Shown here: positions 26,586 through 35,512 of the stretch, one piece after another | How the letters are laid out: the number at the start of each line of letters is the position of its first letter | Position numbering within the stretch: position 1 is the first letter of the stretch | Origin: Marinilabiliaceae bacterium UBA5488 | Lineage (GTDB): Bacteria; Bacteroidota; Bacteroidia; Bacteroidales; Marinilabiliaceae | Reading direction: 5' to 3' | Assembly: GCA_002427105.1 (NCBI GenBank) | Contig: DIPM01000024.1 | Coordinates: 1 to 64,000, forward strand | Length of the DNA: 64,000 nt | The notes under the pieces: model-generated | Seen by the model: the letters and a program-made list of their open reading frames with translations, nothing else | Database searches by the model: none | Told to the model about the DNA's origin: nothing | Program-made: the position numbers and the translations under genes

Positions 26586-27584
26586 ATGCGAATAGGAGAG
26601 AACCCTTTGAAGTCGGATGTGCAGAAGCTTGAACATAAGCAGCACAGGATAATTCTCCCCTTCTGGATTCCTGATATCATAAATCCTTATTTCCGCAATC
26701 AGCCCGAGGTGCTTCGCCACTGTCTTCAATCTTTGAGCGATACTATTAACCACGCTTCTACTAATATAACGCTCATTAATAATAACTCCTGCCCTGAGGC
26801 TTCGGAAGTAGCAGAGAGTTTTGTTGCGAAGGGAGTGATTGATAAATATGTGGTCTTAAGTGAGAATAGAGGTAAGCTGGAAACGGTCCTGGCTGAAGCT
26901 CGCGCATCTTATGAGGAGTTTGTAACGATTGCCGACGGAGATTTTCTTTTTATGAAGGGTTGGGAAAAAAGTGTCGCAGATATTATGAGGGCTATGCCTT
27001 CGGCCGGCATGGTAACTTGTTTTCCCACAGCTCACCTGGGATATTTTTATAATAGCAATAGCATTTGGTTTCCCCTGAAGGCGGGAAAGATTATTGACGA
27101 CAAGGATATTGACCTTTTTGAACAAGGAATAGGACATAGTGCTTCATCGGGATTGTATAGCAAAACCGGATTTAAAAGGAAATACAGTTGGCGACAACGC
27201 CACTATTATATTGAAAGGAAGGGCTGCACTGCCGTAGTGGGTGCCGTGCATGCGCTTGCTACCTATCGCCGTGCCGTGGTGGAGGCTTTTAGCAAGAAGC
27301 CGGTGGAGCTTCGCTTTGGCAATGGTTATGAGCATGATTACATTGATTTTGCAAGCGAGAAATCAGGCTTCTTAAGGGTGTCAACCCCAAAGCTTATGGC
27401 CTATCACATGGGCAATACCTTGCCCGATGAGGTGGAAGATTTTTTTGCTGAAAGTAAGTATGAAGATATTGAAGCCGCAGTATGGCCGATAAATCAAAAG
27501 TCGCGTCGGGCAAAATTCCTGAAAATACTTTTCCCTATGGGTAAATATATTTTTCGCCTGCTGCGCAAATTAAGGATTATATAA
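26586..27584 (+). CDS. GT-A-like glycosyltransferase
   Basis: A 332-residue protein with a GT-A type N-terminus: RIILPFWIPDIINPYFRNQP, a NITLINNNSCPEA segment, SENRGKLETVLAEAR and the DxD-like IADGDFLFMKGWE. The later GYEHDYIDFA could provide the catalytic acidic pair. It is more divergent than its two neighbours and might belong to a different GT family. Its C-terminus is rich in Lys and Arg with hydrophobics, suggesting membrane association. It lies 28 bp downstream of the preceding glycosyltransferase. Confidence 0.75.
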   Translation: MRIGENPLKSDVQKLEHKQHRIILPFWIPDIINPYFRNQPEVLRHCLQSLSDTINHASTNITLINNNSCPEASEVAESFVAKGVIDKYVVLSENRGKLETVLAEARASYEEFVTIADGDFLFMKGWEKSVADIMRAMPSAGMVTCFPTAHLGYFYNSNSIWFPLKAGKIIDDKDIDLFEQGIGHSASSGLYSKTGFKRKYSWRQRHYYIERKGCTAVVGAVHALATYRRAVVEAFSKKPVELRFGNGYEHDYIDFASEKSGFLRVSTPKLMAYHMGNTLPDEVEDFFAESKYEDIEAAVWPINQKSRRAKFLKILFPMGKYIFRLLRKLRII

Positions 27585-27614
27585 TCACAACTAAGTGAAT
27601 AGTATAAGCAGACT

Positions 27615-28520
27615 ATGCTTCGAAGAATATTAAATAAGCTTGAGTCAATATATCAATATCGTTATTTATCGCGTAACGCTGATGGTGCGTATAAATTCTT
27701 ATTAAAGAAAATCCATAAATCTACTGATATTGATTTCCTGGAAAAGGTTTGGCAATTGGACTATTTTCGTGAAGTGTTAGAGCCCCGAGCAACGGATTTG
27801 AGCAATTATCGAAATGTGTTGGTCTTAGCTCCCCATCAGGATGATGAAGCCATTGGATGTGGAGGAAGCCTGCTTCAGTTGGCAAGCAAAGGATGCAATA
27901 TTACTCTTGGCTTTTTGACAGATGGCGAAGAGCTGGGCAATCCTGTTAAGTCGATTGCTGTCAGGGCATCGGAGGTCTCAAAGGTGGCTGAGATGCTTAA
28001 TGCACATATATGGAATCTACGAATTAGCAATACCGGATTGGAAATCAAAAAGAATCATCTGGATGATTTAGTTGAGCTTCTGAATAGGAACTGGGATGCC
28101 ATCTTTAGCGTATGGCCGCTTGACCAGCCTCCAAAGCACCGTTTGTGTGCTTATTTGCTTGGGAAGGCTCTGCGGAAGTCTGAATATAATGGTGATTTAT
28201 TTATGTATGCCGTTCATACCGACTTACTTCCCAATAAGTTCGTGGATATAACTGATCAAATTCAGGAGAAGCAAAAGCTGATCAGAAGCTATGAATCCCA
28301 GCTTAAAGCACAGTGTTATGACCATTTGTCGAAAGGAATGGATGCCTGGAGAGCCAGGTTTTTGCCCGTGTCTCCAACGCCGCGCTACATAGAGACATTT
28401 ATGCAAATTCCGGTAGAGGCCTATCAAGACTTTATGAATATTTACAGAAGAACAGACACAGGGAGCTTGTTTAAAGAAGATGCTGAATGCATCAAAAGCT
28501 TTAGTAATATCCCTGATTGA
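27615..28520 (+). CDS. PIG-L/LmbE family deacetylase
   Basis: A 301-residue zinc-dependent N-deacetylase family protein. The signature APHQDDEAIGCGG (residues 72-84; His74, Asp76, Asp77) starts the LmbE fold after a 60-residue N-terminal extension. A later PPKHRL (near residue 176) supplies the remaining metal His. PIG-L enzymes remove acetyl groups from GlcNAc-type sugars or related substrates. It sits between glycosyltransferases and the neuB-neuC-neuA genes, so it may free an amine on an amino sugar, possibly for re-acylation by the FemAB-like enzymes; this is inference. Confidence 0.85.
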   Translation: MLRRILNKLESIYQYRYLSRNADGAYKFLLKKIHKSTDIDFLEKVWQLDYFREVLEPRATDLSNYRNVLVLAPHQDDEAIGCGGSLLQLASKGCNITLGFLTDGEELGNPVKSIAVRASEVSKVAEMLNAHIWNLRISNTGLEIKKNHLDDLVELLNRNWDAIFSVWPLDQPPKHRLCAYLLGKALRKSEYNGDLFMYAVHTDLLPNKFVDITDQIQEKQKLIRSYESQLKAQCYDHLSKGMDAWRARFLPVSPTPRYIETFMQIPVEAYQDFMNIYRRTDTGSLFKEDAECIKSFSNIPD

Positions 28521-28553
28521 ATTGAGCTTAGATAATAATTATATTTTTTTGCA

Positions 28554-29594
28554 GTGAAGATTAGAAACAGGATTATCGACATAAATCATGCGCCTTTGGT
28601 GATTGCCGAAATAGGAATTAACCATGAGGGGAGCTTGAAAGTAGCCAAAGAGATGGTTGACACCGCACACAGGGCAGGCGTGGAAGTGGTAAAACATCAA
28701 ACCCATATTGTGGAAGATGAAATGGCTCCGGCGGCTAAGAGGGTGATACCCGGAAATGCGGATGTCTCTATTTATGAAATAATGGAACGCTGCGCCCTTA
28801 ATGAAGCCGATGAAATTGCCCTTCAGGAATATGTTGAAAGCAAGGGTATGATATTTATAAGCACTCCTTTTTCCAGGGCTGCAGCCGATAGATTGATGCG
28901 TATGGATGTTCCGGCATTTAAGATTGGTTCCGGCGAGTGTAATAATTATCCCTTGTTGGAGCATATTGCCCGATTTGGAAAACCTGTGATTTTAAGCACA
29001 GGCATGAACACCATCGATAGTATAAAAAAGGCTGTTGCCATTTTCGAGAAGTTTAAGGTCGATTATGCATTGCTTCATACCACCAACCTTTATCCTACGC
29101 CAAATTACCTGGTGCGTCTGGGGGCTATGACAGAAATGGCCGCACATTTCCCGGGTCAGCCTTTTGGCCTGTCTGACCACACTCTGACCAATCATGCATG
29201 TTTGGGCGCAGTTGCCTTAGGCGCTTCTATCCTGGAACGTCATTTTACTGACCATAAAGGGAGAACAGGGCCGGATATTGTTTGTTCTATGGATGAAAAA
29301 GAGTGTAGAGAACTTATTGAAGGCGCGAATATTATTTTCGAGCAGCGCGGCGGCAGGAAGGAACCGGCCAAAGAAGAGCAGGTTACCATTGATTTTGCTT
29401 TTGCCACTGTCTGTGCCATCAAGAATATAAGAAAAGGCGAAAAATTCACTATGGAGAATATCTGGGTCAAGCGTCCCGGCACGGGTGAAATATTAGCGGA
29501 GAAGTTTAATGACGTGTTGGGAACAACTGCTTCCAGAGATATCGAAGCGGGCGAGCAGTTGAGTTTTCATGATATTATTAGTCAGACTAAATGA
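28554..29594 (+). CDS. neuB: Nonulosonic acid synthase NeuB (sialic acid synthase family)
   Basis: A 346-residue enzyme condensing phosphoenolpyruvate with an N-acylmannosamine-type sugar to give a nine-carbon acid. The TIM-barrel motifs are VIAEIGINHEGSLKVAKEM, FKIGSGECNNYP, ILSTGMNTID, LHTTNLYPTP, GLSDHT and LERHFTD. The C-terminal 60 residues form an antifreeze-like SAF domain (KGEKFTMENIWVKRPGTG). The start is GTG 28554. The stop overlaps the neuC start by 4 bp. The exact product (sialic, legionaminic or related acid) cannot be fixed from sequence alone. Confidence 0.92.
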   Translation: MKIRNRIIDINHAPLVIAEIGINHEGSLKVAKEMVDTAHRAGVEVVKHQTHIVEDEMAPAAKRVIPGNADVSIYEIMERCALNEADEIALQEYVESKGMIFISTPFSRAAADRLMRMDVPAFKIGSGECNNYPLLEHIARFGKPVILSTGMNTIDSIKKAVAIFEKFKVDYALLHTTNLYPTPNYLVRLGAMTEMAAHFPGQPFGLSDHTLTNHACLGAVALGASILERHFTDHKGRTGPDIVCSMDEKECRELIEGANIIFEQRGGRKEPAKEEQVTIDFAFATVCAIKNIRKGEKFTMENIWVKRPGTGEILAEKFNDVLGTTASRDIEAGEQLSFHDIISQTK

Positions 29595-30733
29595 AGAAGA
29601 TATTGTTTTTAACAGGTACGAGGGCTGATTTTGGCAAGCTGAAGTCGCTTATGTATGCTGTGGAAGAGAAGGAAGGAATGGAAGCTCATGTTTTCGTAAC
29701 GGGCATGCACATGCACCGCAAATATGGACTGACTGCCATTGAGGTTGAAAAGTGTGGGTTTAAAAATATTTACCGTTACTATAATTCAACACAGGAGTCA
29801 ACCATGGACTTAACTTTGGCGAAAACCATTGAGGGGCTTTCCAATTATATCAGAGAAGAGCACCCCGACCTTATAGTGGTTCATGGCGATAGGGTTGAAG
29901 CTTTGGCCGGGGCAATTTCAGGAGCACTCAACAATATTCTTGTTGCCCATATTGAAGGAGGAGAAGTGTCGGGTACAATAGATGAATTAATCAGACATTC
30001 AGTATCAAAGATGAGCCATATACATTTCGTGTCCAACGAATTGGCTCGTAAGAGGCTAATCCAGATGGGTGAATACGAAGGCTCTATTTTTACCATAGGT
30101 TCACCCGATATTGATGTTATGTTTTCGGATAAGCTGCCTTCGCTGCAAACCGTAAAAGATTATTATGAAATACCCTATCAGGATTATGGAGTGTTGATGT
30201 TTCACCCGGTTACAACCGAGTTTGAAGAATTGGCGCGCTATGCAGACAATTTGGTCCGGGCCGTTGTAGGATCTAAGCTTAATTATATAGTGGTTTTCCC
30301 TAACAATGACTATGGCTCGGATACCATTTTAAAGGCTTATGAAGCCTTTAAAAATCATCCGAATTTCAGGGTCTTCCCTTCCATCCGCTTCGAGTATTTT
30401 TTGGTGCTGATAAAGAATGCAAGTTTTTTAATCGGCAACTCAAGTGCAGGAATCCGAGAGGCTCCCTATTACGGACTACCCAGTATAAATATTGGTTCAA
30501 GACAGAATAACCGGGCGATGAATGATTCCATTATCAATTGTGGATATGAGCAGGCAGATATTGAAGATGCCATCGATAAAGCACTTAATCAGGAACATGT
30601 AGATTCCTCCTTCCAGTTTGGTTCAGGAAACAGTGCCCAGCTTTTTATTGCAGAGCTTTCGAAGGAGTCTTTTTGGCAGATTCCTAAACAGAAGCTTTTT
30701 AACGATATAATTCCGGCTTCCGGACAACAGTAA
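29591..30733 (+). CDS. neuC: Hydrolysing UDP-N-acetylglucosamine 2-epimerase NeuC
   Basis: A 380-residue GT-B fold enzyme that converts UDP-GlcNAc (or a 6-deoxy-diacetamido analogue in legionaminate routes) to the free manno-configured sugar plus UDP, supplying NeuB. Motifs are FLTGTRADFGKLKSL at the N-terminus, VVHGDRVEALAGA, HIEGGEVSGTIDE, the UDP-binding LIGNSSAGIREAP and FHPVTTE. The TGTRADFGK start and the HIEGGE motif separate it from the non-hydrolysing WecB at 41728. Translation is coupled to neuB. Confidence 0.92.
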   Translation: MKKILFLTGTRADFGKLKSLMYAVEEKEGMEAHVFVTGMHMHRKYGLTAIEVEKCGFKNIYRYYNSTQESTMDLTLAKTIEGLSNYIREEHPDLIVVHGDRVEALAGAISGALNNILVAHIEGGEVSGTIDELIRHSVSKMSHIHFVSNELARKRLIQMGEYEGSIFTIGSPDIDVMFSDKLPSLQTVKDYYEIPYQDYGVLMFHPVTTEFEELARYADNLVRAVVGSKLNYIVVFPNNDYGSDTILKAYEAFKNHPNFRVFPSIRFEYFLVLIKNASFLIGNSSAGIREAPYYGLPSINIGSRQNNRAMNDSIINCGYEQADIEDAIDKALNQEHVDSSFQFGSGNSAQLFIAELSKESFWQIPKQKLFNDIIPASGQQ

Positions 30734-30744
30734 AATAACAAAAA

Positions 30745-31497
30745 GTGAGTCAGCAGATTACGGGTTTTGTGGCATTCAGGAAAGGATCCAAAAGGTTAGC
30801 CCTTAAGAATGGAAGGCTACTTGGAGGGACTCCGCTTTATCAAATTGCTTTGAATAAATTGATTCTCTTAAAGCGACAAGGCTACATTCATAATGTTGTT
30901 GCGTCAACCGATTGTGTTGAGTGGCAAGAGGCCTGCCGCAGGGAGTATGGCAACGAGCTTATTATTCACAATAGGAGTGAAGCCATAAGCGGTGATTTGA
31001 TCAATGAGGGAGAAGTTATCCTCGATTTTTTTAATCAATATCCCGATTTACGGGGTTCTGCGATTTTTCTGCTTCTTTGTACTTATCCTTTTTTGGATTC
31101 AAAGGTTTTGGTAGATATTGTTGAGACCTACAACAAAGTCGCTTCCAGTGTTTACGCGATAAAAGAGTCGCACCATATGCCACAGAAGTTGCTCAGGATA
31201 AATCAGGAAGGTCAGTTGAGACCCTATCTTTATGATTCCATGAAGCAATTTGAGGCTAATACAAAGAAGCTGAAGGAACTGTATCCCTTAGCCTATTATT
31301 CGACAGGAGCTTTTTTAATTGATGATGCATTTGAAAAATTATCAAATGACACGAATTTGTGGAATCATGATCGTATTTATGGGGTCAATGATCATAGTTT
31401 CCATGTTGATATAGATACGGAGGAAGATTTTTTTATGGCCGAAATATATTTTGAATACTTATCACGAAAACTTTCCGGTAATACGGAAAAGGATTAA
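30745..31497 (+). CDS. neuA: CMP-nonulosonate cytidylyltransferase NeuA-like
   Basis: A 250-residue nucleotidyltransferase that would activate the nonulosonic acid as its CMP ester. The N-terminal loop is VAFRKGSKRLALKNGRLLGG, a variant of the usual ARGGSKxxxxKN signature. Further features are NVVASTDCVEW, FLLLCTYPFLD and a late VDIDTEEDFFMAE. GTG 30745 is the likely start, 11 bp after neuC. The relaxed P-loop is somewhat unusual; activity is inferred from position directly behind neuB and neuC. Confidence 0.82.
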   Translation: MSQQITGFVAFRKGSKRLALKNGRLLGGTPLYQIALNKLILLKRQGYIHNVVASTDCVEWQEACRREYGNELIIHNRSEAISGDLINEGEVILDFFNQYPDLRGSAIFLLLCTYPFLDSKVLVDIVETYNKVASSVYAIKESHHMPQKLLRINQEGQLRPYLYDSMKQFEANTKKLKELYPLAYYSTGAFLIDDAFEKLSNDTNLWNHDRIYGVNDHSFHVDIDTEEDFFMAEIYFEYLSRKLSGNTEKD

Positions 31498-31515
31498 CAC
31501 CTTCAATTTGTCTTA

Positions 31516-32931
31516 ATGCTTATGAAAAGAGTGGCTTTGTTTTTGCCCGACGGAGTTGGAATCAGGAACTATTTGTTTTCTCAACTCATCACAAAACTTG
31601 TCGAAGAACAGTCTGAAGTGGTTCTGATAGCTTCCTTATCCGAGAAAGCTATCCGGGAGGCGGAAAGTGTTCATGGGATGAAGTTTGAAGTAGTAAGGTT
31701 GCCTGATTATAAAGAGGGAATAAGAGAGAAATTTTACAGAGAGCTTGAAAATATATCACGCTTAAGGCATTTCCTGCGCAAATTGAAAAATCCTACACTG
31801 ATTTCCGATCATGAATGGAGACGACTCACAAAATACAAGGGAGCCGCTTGGTGGTTTTATTATATCATTCGTTTTATTTCCAATTTCACGGTTAGCTACT
31901 CCCTTATAAAACTTATAAACAATAAGTATCAAAACAGGGTCGGGAAATCTCCTTTTCTTAATGATTTTAAAAGCATGGTGAAGGACATCGCCCCCGATGT
32001 TATTCTTTGTACACATCAGCGAGCCCTTACTACTTCTCCATTGTTTGCGGCTGCCAGGCTCTTAGGGGTGAAAACTGTCACGGCAATATACTCCTGGGAC
32101 AATCTGCCAAAGGCAAGGCTGGCCTTCCGTGCCGATAAATACCTCGTATGGTCGGATTATATGAAAGACGAGCTCTTGTTTTACTACCCCGAAATTGACT
32201 CTGAAAAAGTGGCTGTTACCGGCACGCCTCAATTCGAGTTCTACCGTCGCGATGATCTGCTGCTGAGCCGTGAAGAGTTTTGCAGAGACTATGGTTTTGA
32301 TCCAAAACATCCTATCGTTTGTTATTCGGGCGGCGACCGATTAACGAGTCCTTACGATCAGGATTATCTTAACGATTTGGCCGATGCCTTAAAGAGCTTG
32401 CCCGAAAATGAAACTGTTCAGATTTTGTTTCGAAGATGCCCTGTTGACTGGAGTAAGCGCTTTGAGCCCGTATTAGAGAAACACCGTGATATAATCACGG
32501 TAGTTGATCCTTTGTGGGCTCATGAAAAAGATGAGGCTGACAAATGGTCTTTGACCTATCCCTTATTTGCCGATGTAAAGTTATTGGTCAATGTAGCCAG
32601 GCATTGTGATTTGGTATATAATGTAGGTTCAACCATGGCTCACGACTATAGTATGTTTGACAAACCGGCATGCTACATAAATTATAACCCGGAGAATGCT
32701 AAATCAGGATATTCTGTACAAAAGATTTATAACTATCAGCATTTTAAAAGTATGCCTTCGTCCGATTCCGTAATATGGATTAATTCGAAGGAGGAGATAG
32801 ACTTAAAGGTGATGGAGGCTGTAAAGAATCCCGGGAAGGTAGCTCCTGACCGGAAGGCCTGGCTTGAAAAAATTATCCTGCATCCGGTTAGCGAGGCTTC
32901 AGAGAATATTGTCAAGGTATTGTTAAATTGA
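31516..32931 (+). CDS. GT-B-like glycosyltransferase, candidate nonulosonate transferase
   Basis: A 471-residue protein with a GT-B look: an N-terminal Rossmann-like half (VALFLPDGVGIRNYLFSQL, IAPDVILCTHQR, VKTVTAIYSWDNLPKARLAFRADKYLVWSDYMKDEL) and a C-terminal half with VTGTPQFEFY and VYNVGSTMAHDYSMFDKP, which resembles the donor-binding region of CDP-glycerol transferase or UDP-glycosyltransferase-like proteins. I do not recognise a named family. It starts 18 bp after neuA, and position makes it a candidate to use the CMP-activated acid. ATG 31522 is an alternative start. Confidence 0.6.
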   Translation: MLMKRVALFLPDGVGIRNYLFSQLITKLVEEQSEVVLIASLSEKAIREAESVHGMKFEVVRLPDYKEGIREKFYRELENISRLRHFLRKLKNPTLISDHEWRRLTKYKGAAWWFYYIIRFISNFTVSYSLIKLINNKYQNRVGKSPFLNDFKSMVKDIAPDVILCTHQRALTTSPLFAAARLLGVKTVTAIYSWDNLPKARLAFRADKYLVWSDYMKDELLFYYPEIDSEKVAVTGTPQFEFYRRDDLLLSREEFCRDYGFDPKHPIVCYSGGDRLTSPYDQDYLNDLADALKSLPENETVQILFRRCPVDWSKRFEPVLEKHRDIITVVDPLWAHEKDEADKWSLTYPLFADVKLLVNVARHCDLVYNVGSTMAHDYSMFDKPACYINYNPENAKSGYSVQKIYNYQHFKSMPSSDSVIWINSKEEIDLKVMEAVKNPGKVAPDRKAWLEKIILHPVSEASENIVKVLLN

Positions 32932-32946
32932 AAACTTCTTTAAGGT

Positions 32947-34098
32947 ATGCACATCTGTTATATAACTTATGAATATCCTTTGTGGGGAACAGGAGGGATA
33001 GGCAGTTTTGTACAAACCATAGGTCGTGCCTTGGTGCGCAAAGGGCACAAGGTGACGGTGCTGGGAATAGGCACAAAAAGTCAAACCGAGTTACTGAATG
33101 ATCAGGGGGTTGAAATTTGCCGCTTGCCTGCTCCCCGTTTCTTTAGGAAGGGCTCATTTGCCGAAAATACATGGCGGTTAAGGAAGCAGTTGAAAGAGCT
33201 GCACTCACAGTCGCCTATTGATATTGTTGAGACTCCCGAATCCCTTATGTTTATGCTTCCCCTATCAAGTCCTTATGCGAAAGTGATAAGAATGCATGGA
33301 GGGCATCATTTCTTTGCAGAAAGTGAAAACAGAGAGGTCGATAAGTGGAAGGGTTTTTTGGAAAAACGTTCTTTTAGTCGTGCCGACGCCTTTGTTGCTG
33401 TCTCTCATTATGTCAAGAACCATACGGCTAAGTTTCTATATACAGGAGGGAAGCCTGTGGAGATTATTCGTTATCCCATTGATGCAGAACTTTTTGCGCA
33501 GGCCGACCTGAGCAAAGCTCTTCCTTACCGTTTGGTATTTGCAGGCACTGTATGTGAGAAGAAGGGGATACGGCAGTTGCTTGAGGCTCTTGGGCTGCTA
33601 TTGCCCCGCTTCCCTGAGCTGCAGCTTGATGTTTATGGCCGCGATTGGTTTTTCCCCGATGGGCGCTCTTATACTGAGTTTTTAAAATCATCTTTCCCTG
33701 CTGAGCTGCTTAAACAGGTTAATTTTCATGGCCCTGTCAGCTTGCAGCAGATCCCGGCAAAATATGAACTTGCCGAACTATGCGTTTTCCCCTCTCACAT
33801 GGAGACTCAGGGACTTGTAGCTCCGGAGGCAATGCTGATGGGCAAGCCGGTGCTGTTTTCGCAGCTGGGACCTGGCCCGGAGACTATTAAGCACGGGGTG
33901 AGCGGCTTACTTTGCGACCCTCATTCAGCTGAGGATATAGCCGAAAAAATTAAGTTTGCCTTTGAAAACAGGGAGGAGATGATGGCTATAGCTCTTCGGG
34001 GGCAGAAAGAGGCGCGCCTTATGTTTGATATGGAGCAGATTTTAGAGCATAACCTTAATTATTACAGTAGCTTGCTTAAAAAAAAGCGCATTAACTGA
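32947..34098 (+). CDS. GT4 family glycosyltransferase
   Basis: A 383-residue GT-B retaining glycosyltransferase. The N-terminal half begins HICYITYEYPLWGTGGIGSF with the acceptor-side Gly-rich loop and an RMHGGHHFF segment. The C-terminal half has LVFAGTVCEKKGIRQLLEAL, LDVYGRDWF, and the donor-binding ELCVFPSHMETQGLVAPEAM, where the usual E-x7-E is E-x-Q-G-L-V-A-P-E. The sugar is unknown. It lies 15 bp after the previous gene. Confidence 0.88.
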   Translation: MHICYITYEYPLWGTGGIGSFVQTIGRALVRKGHKVTVLGIGTKSQTELLNDQGVEICRLPAPRFFRKGSFAENTWRLRKQLKELHSQSPIDIVETPESLMFMLPLSSPYAKVIRMHGGHHFFAESENREVDKWKGFLEKRSFSRADAFVAVSHYVKNHTAKFLYTGGKPVEIIRYPIDAELFAQADLSKALPYRLVFAGTVCEKKGIRQLLEALGLLLPRFPELQLDVYGRDWFFPDGRSYTEFLKSSFPAELLKQVNFHGPVSLQQIPAKYELAELCVFPSHMETQGLVAPEAMLMGKPVLFSQLGPGPETIKHGVSGLLCDPHSAEDIAEKIKFAFENREEMMAIALRGQKEARLMFDMEQILEHNLNYYSSLLKKKRIN

Positions 34099-34126
34099 GA
34101 GGACTTTGATAATGAATTTATAAGCG

Positions 34127-35512
34127 ATGATTGATATCTTAGATAATAAAAAAGGATATATTGTTCTGATACTGATACATCTGTTGCTGGGTGTGATGTT
34201 GAAGTTTGCTCCGATCATCGTGGCGTTGGCCTATCCGGTGATGCTTTTCCTTTTCCTTGTCGATATCCTCTACCATTATGATAAGGGCTCCCGTGCAGGT
34301 TTTTATGCCCTTTACATGGTGGGCTATGAGATGATTTACCGGATGGCAGGAGCACCTTTCTCCTGGGAGCTAGGTAAATATTCCTGTATTATTTTGTTGG
34401 TTTTTGGCTTGTTTGTGGGCCCCAGAAGAGGCATTCCCTGGATCTTCCTGTTTTTGCTTGGCTTGCTTATTCCTGCAATTTTCCTCACTGAGCATCCTAA
34501 TCCTGAGCGTCTCAATAATATGATAATGTTTAATATTTCGGGACCTCTGAGTTTGGTGGCTGCCGGACTGTATTTTTACAAGCGCATAGTAATACGTGAA
34601 GACTATTTCAGGCACCTCAGATGGGCTTTTCTGCCTGCTTTTACGATAATTGCCGGATTAAGTGTTGTGGCTAATGTTTCTACTCTTGTTTTTACCAGCG
34701 TGCAGTCGAGTTCTGCCGCAGCAGGAGGCTTTGGCCCCAATCAGGTCTCGACAATGCTTGGATGGTTTATTTTGCTTGTCCTCTTATACAGAATAAACGG
34801 CGATAAGATAACGCCATTTAACTGGCTTGACTGGGTTATGCTCTTCTATTTGGTCTTGCGCGCCTTGCTCACCTTTTCGCGTGGCGGAGTAATGGGAAGT
34901 ATGCTCGCCCTTCTGGGTGCAGTAGCTGTGCTTTTCTTTAGCTCTCACGGTTTCCGGAGGCAGCTGCGTAAGTCTCTGCCTTATATAGTGTTAAGCCTTG
35001 CCTTCTTTGTGGGAGTTTTTATTGTGGCAAATTCTATAACAAACAATTTTCTGCTATACCGCTACCAGGGTCTTAACACCACAGAAGTTATGACAGGTCA
35101 AAGGACCGGAGGTAAAAGTATGCTTACAGGAAGGGATGAGATAATGAAGGCTGACTTTATTGTATTCAAGCAGCATCCAACATTCGGAGTAGGGTATGGG
35201 ATGGGAGAGCTATACAGGGCAAGGTATTATGGCCAATATGCTGCAGCTCACACTGAATTTGCTAGGCTTATGTCGGAAAACGGGTTACTGGGAATGATTT
35301 TTATGCTGGTAGGACTGATATGCCTTCCCATATACTTCTTCTTTAGTTCTAAGGACTACCTCACACGATGTTTTATGGTTGCCTTTTTCCTTCTGAGCAT
35401 GTTTACAATGTTTCATGCGGCAATGCGGCTGGCATTGCCGGGTGTCATCTTTGGTGCGGCTTTCATGAGGATAGTAACCCTTGATAAACTGTTAAGAGAC
35501 GAGCATAAATGA
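34127..35512 (+). CDS. O-antigen/polysaccharide polymerase, Wzy/WaaL-like integral membrane protein
   Basis: A 461-residue protein with about ten hydrophobic segments spread over its length and a long loop around residues 300-365 that contains TGQRTGGKSMLTGRDEIMK and FKQHPTFGVGYGMGELYR. This loop, with conserved Arg and the HPxFGVGxG motif, is the hallmark of the Wzy_C / O-antigen ligase family. Wzy joins lipid-linked repeat units on the periplasmic face of the inner membrane. It is the only polymerase-type protein in the cluster. It overlaps the next glycosyltransferase by 4 bp. Confidence 0.87.
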   Translation: MIDILDNKKGYIVLILIHLLLGVMLKFAPIIVALAYPVMLFLFLVDILYHYDKGSRAGFYALYMVGYEMIYRMAGAPFSWELGKYSCIILLVFGLFVGPRRGIPWIFLFLLGLLIPAIFLTEHPNPERLNNMIMFNISGPLSLVAAGLYFYKRIVIREDYFRHLRWAFLPAFTIIAGLSVVANVSTLVFTSVQSSSAAAGGFGPNQVSTMLGWFILLVLLYRINGDKITPFNWLDWVMLFYLVLRALLTFSRGGVMGSMLALLGAVAVLFFSSHGFRRQLRKSLPYIVLSLAFFVGVFIVANSITNNFLLYRYQGLNTTEVMTGQRTGGKSMLTGRDEIMKADFIVFKQHPTFGVGYGMGELYRARYYGQYAAAHTEFARLMSENGLLGMIFMLVGLICLPIYFFFSSKDYLTRCFMVAFFLLSMFTMFHAAMRLALPGVIFGAAFMRIVTLDKLLRDEHK

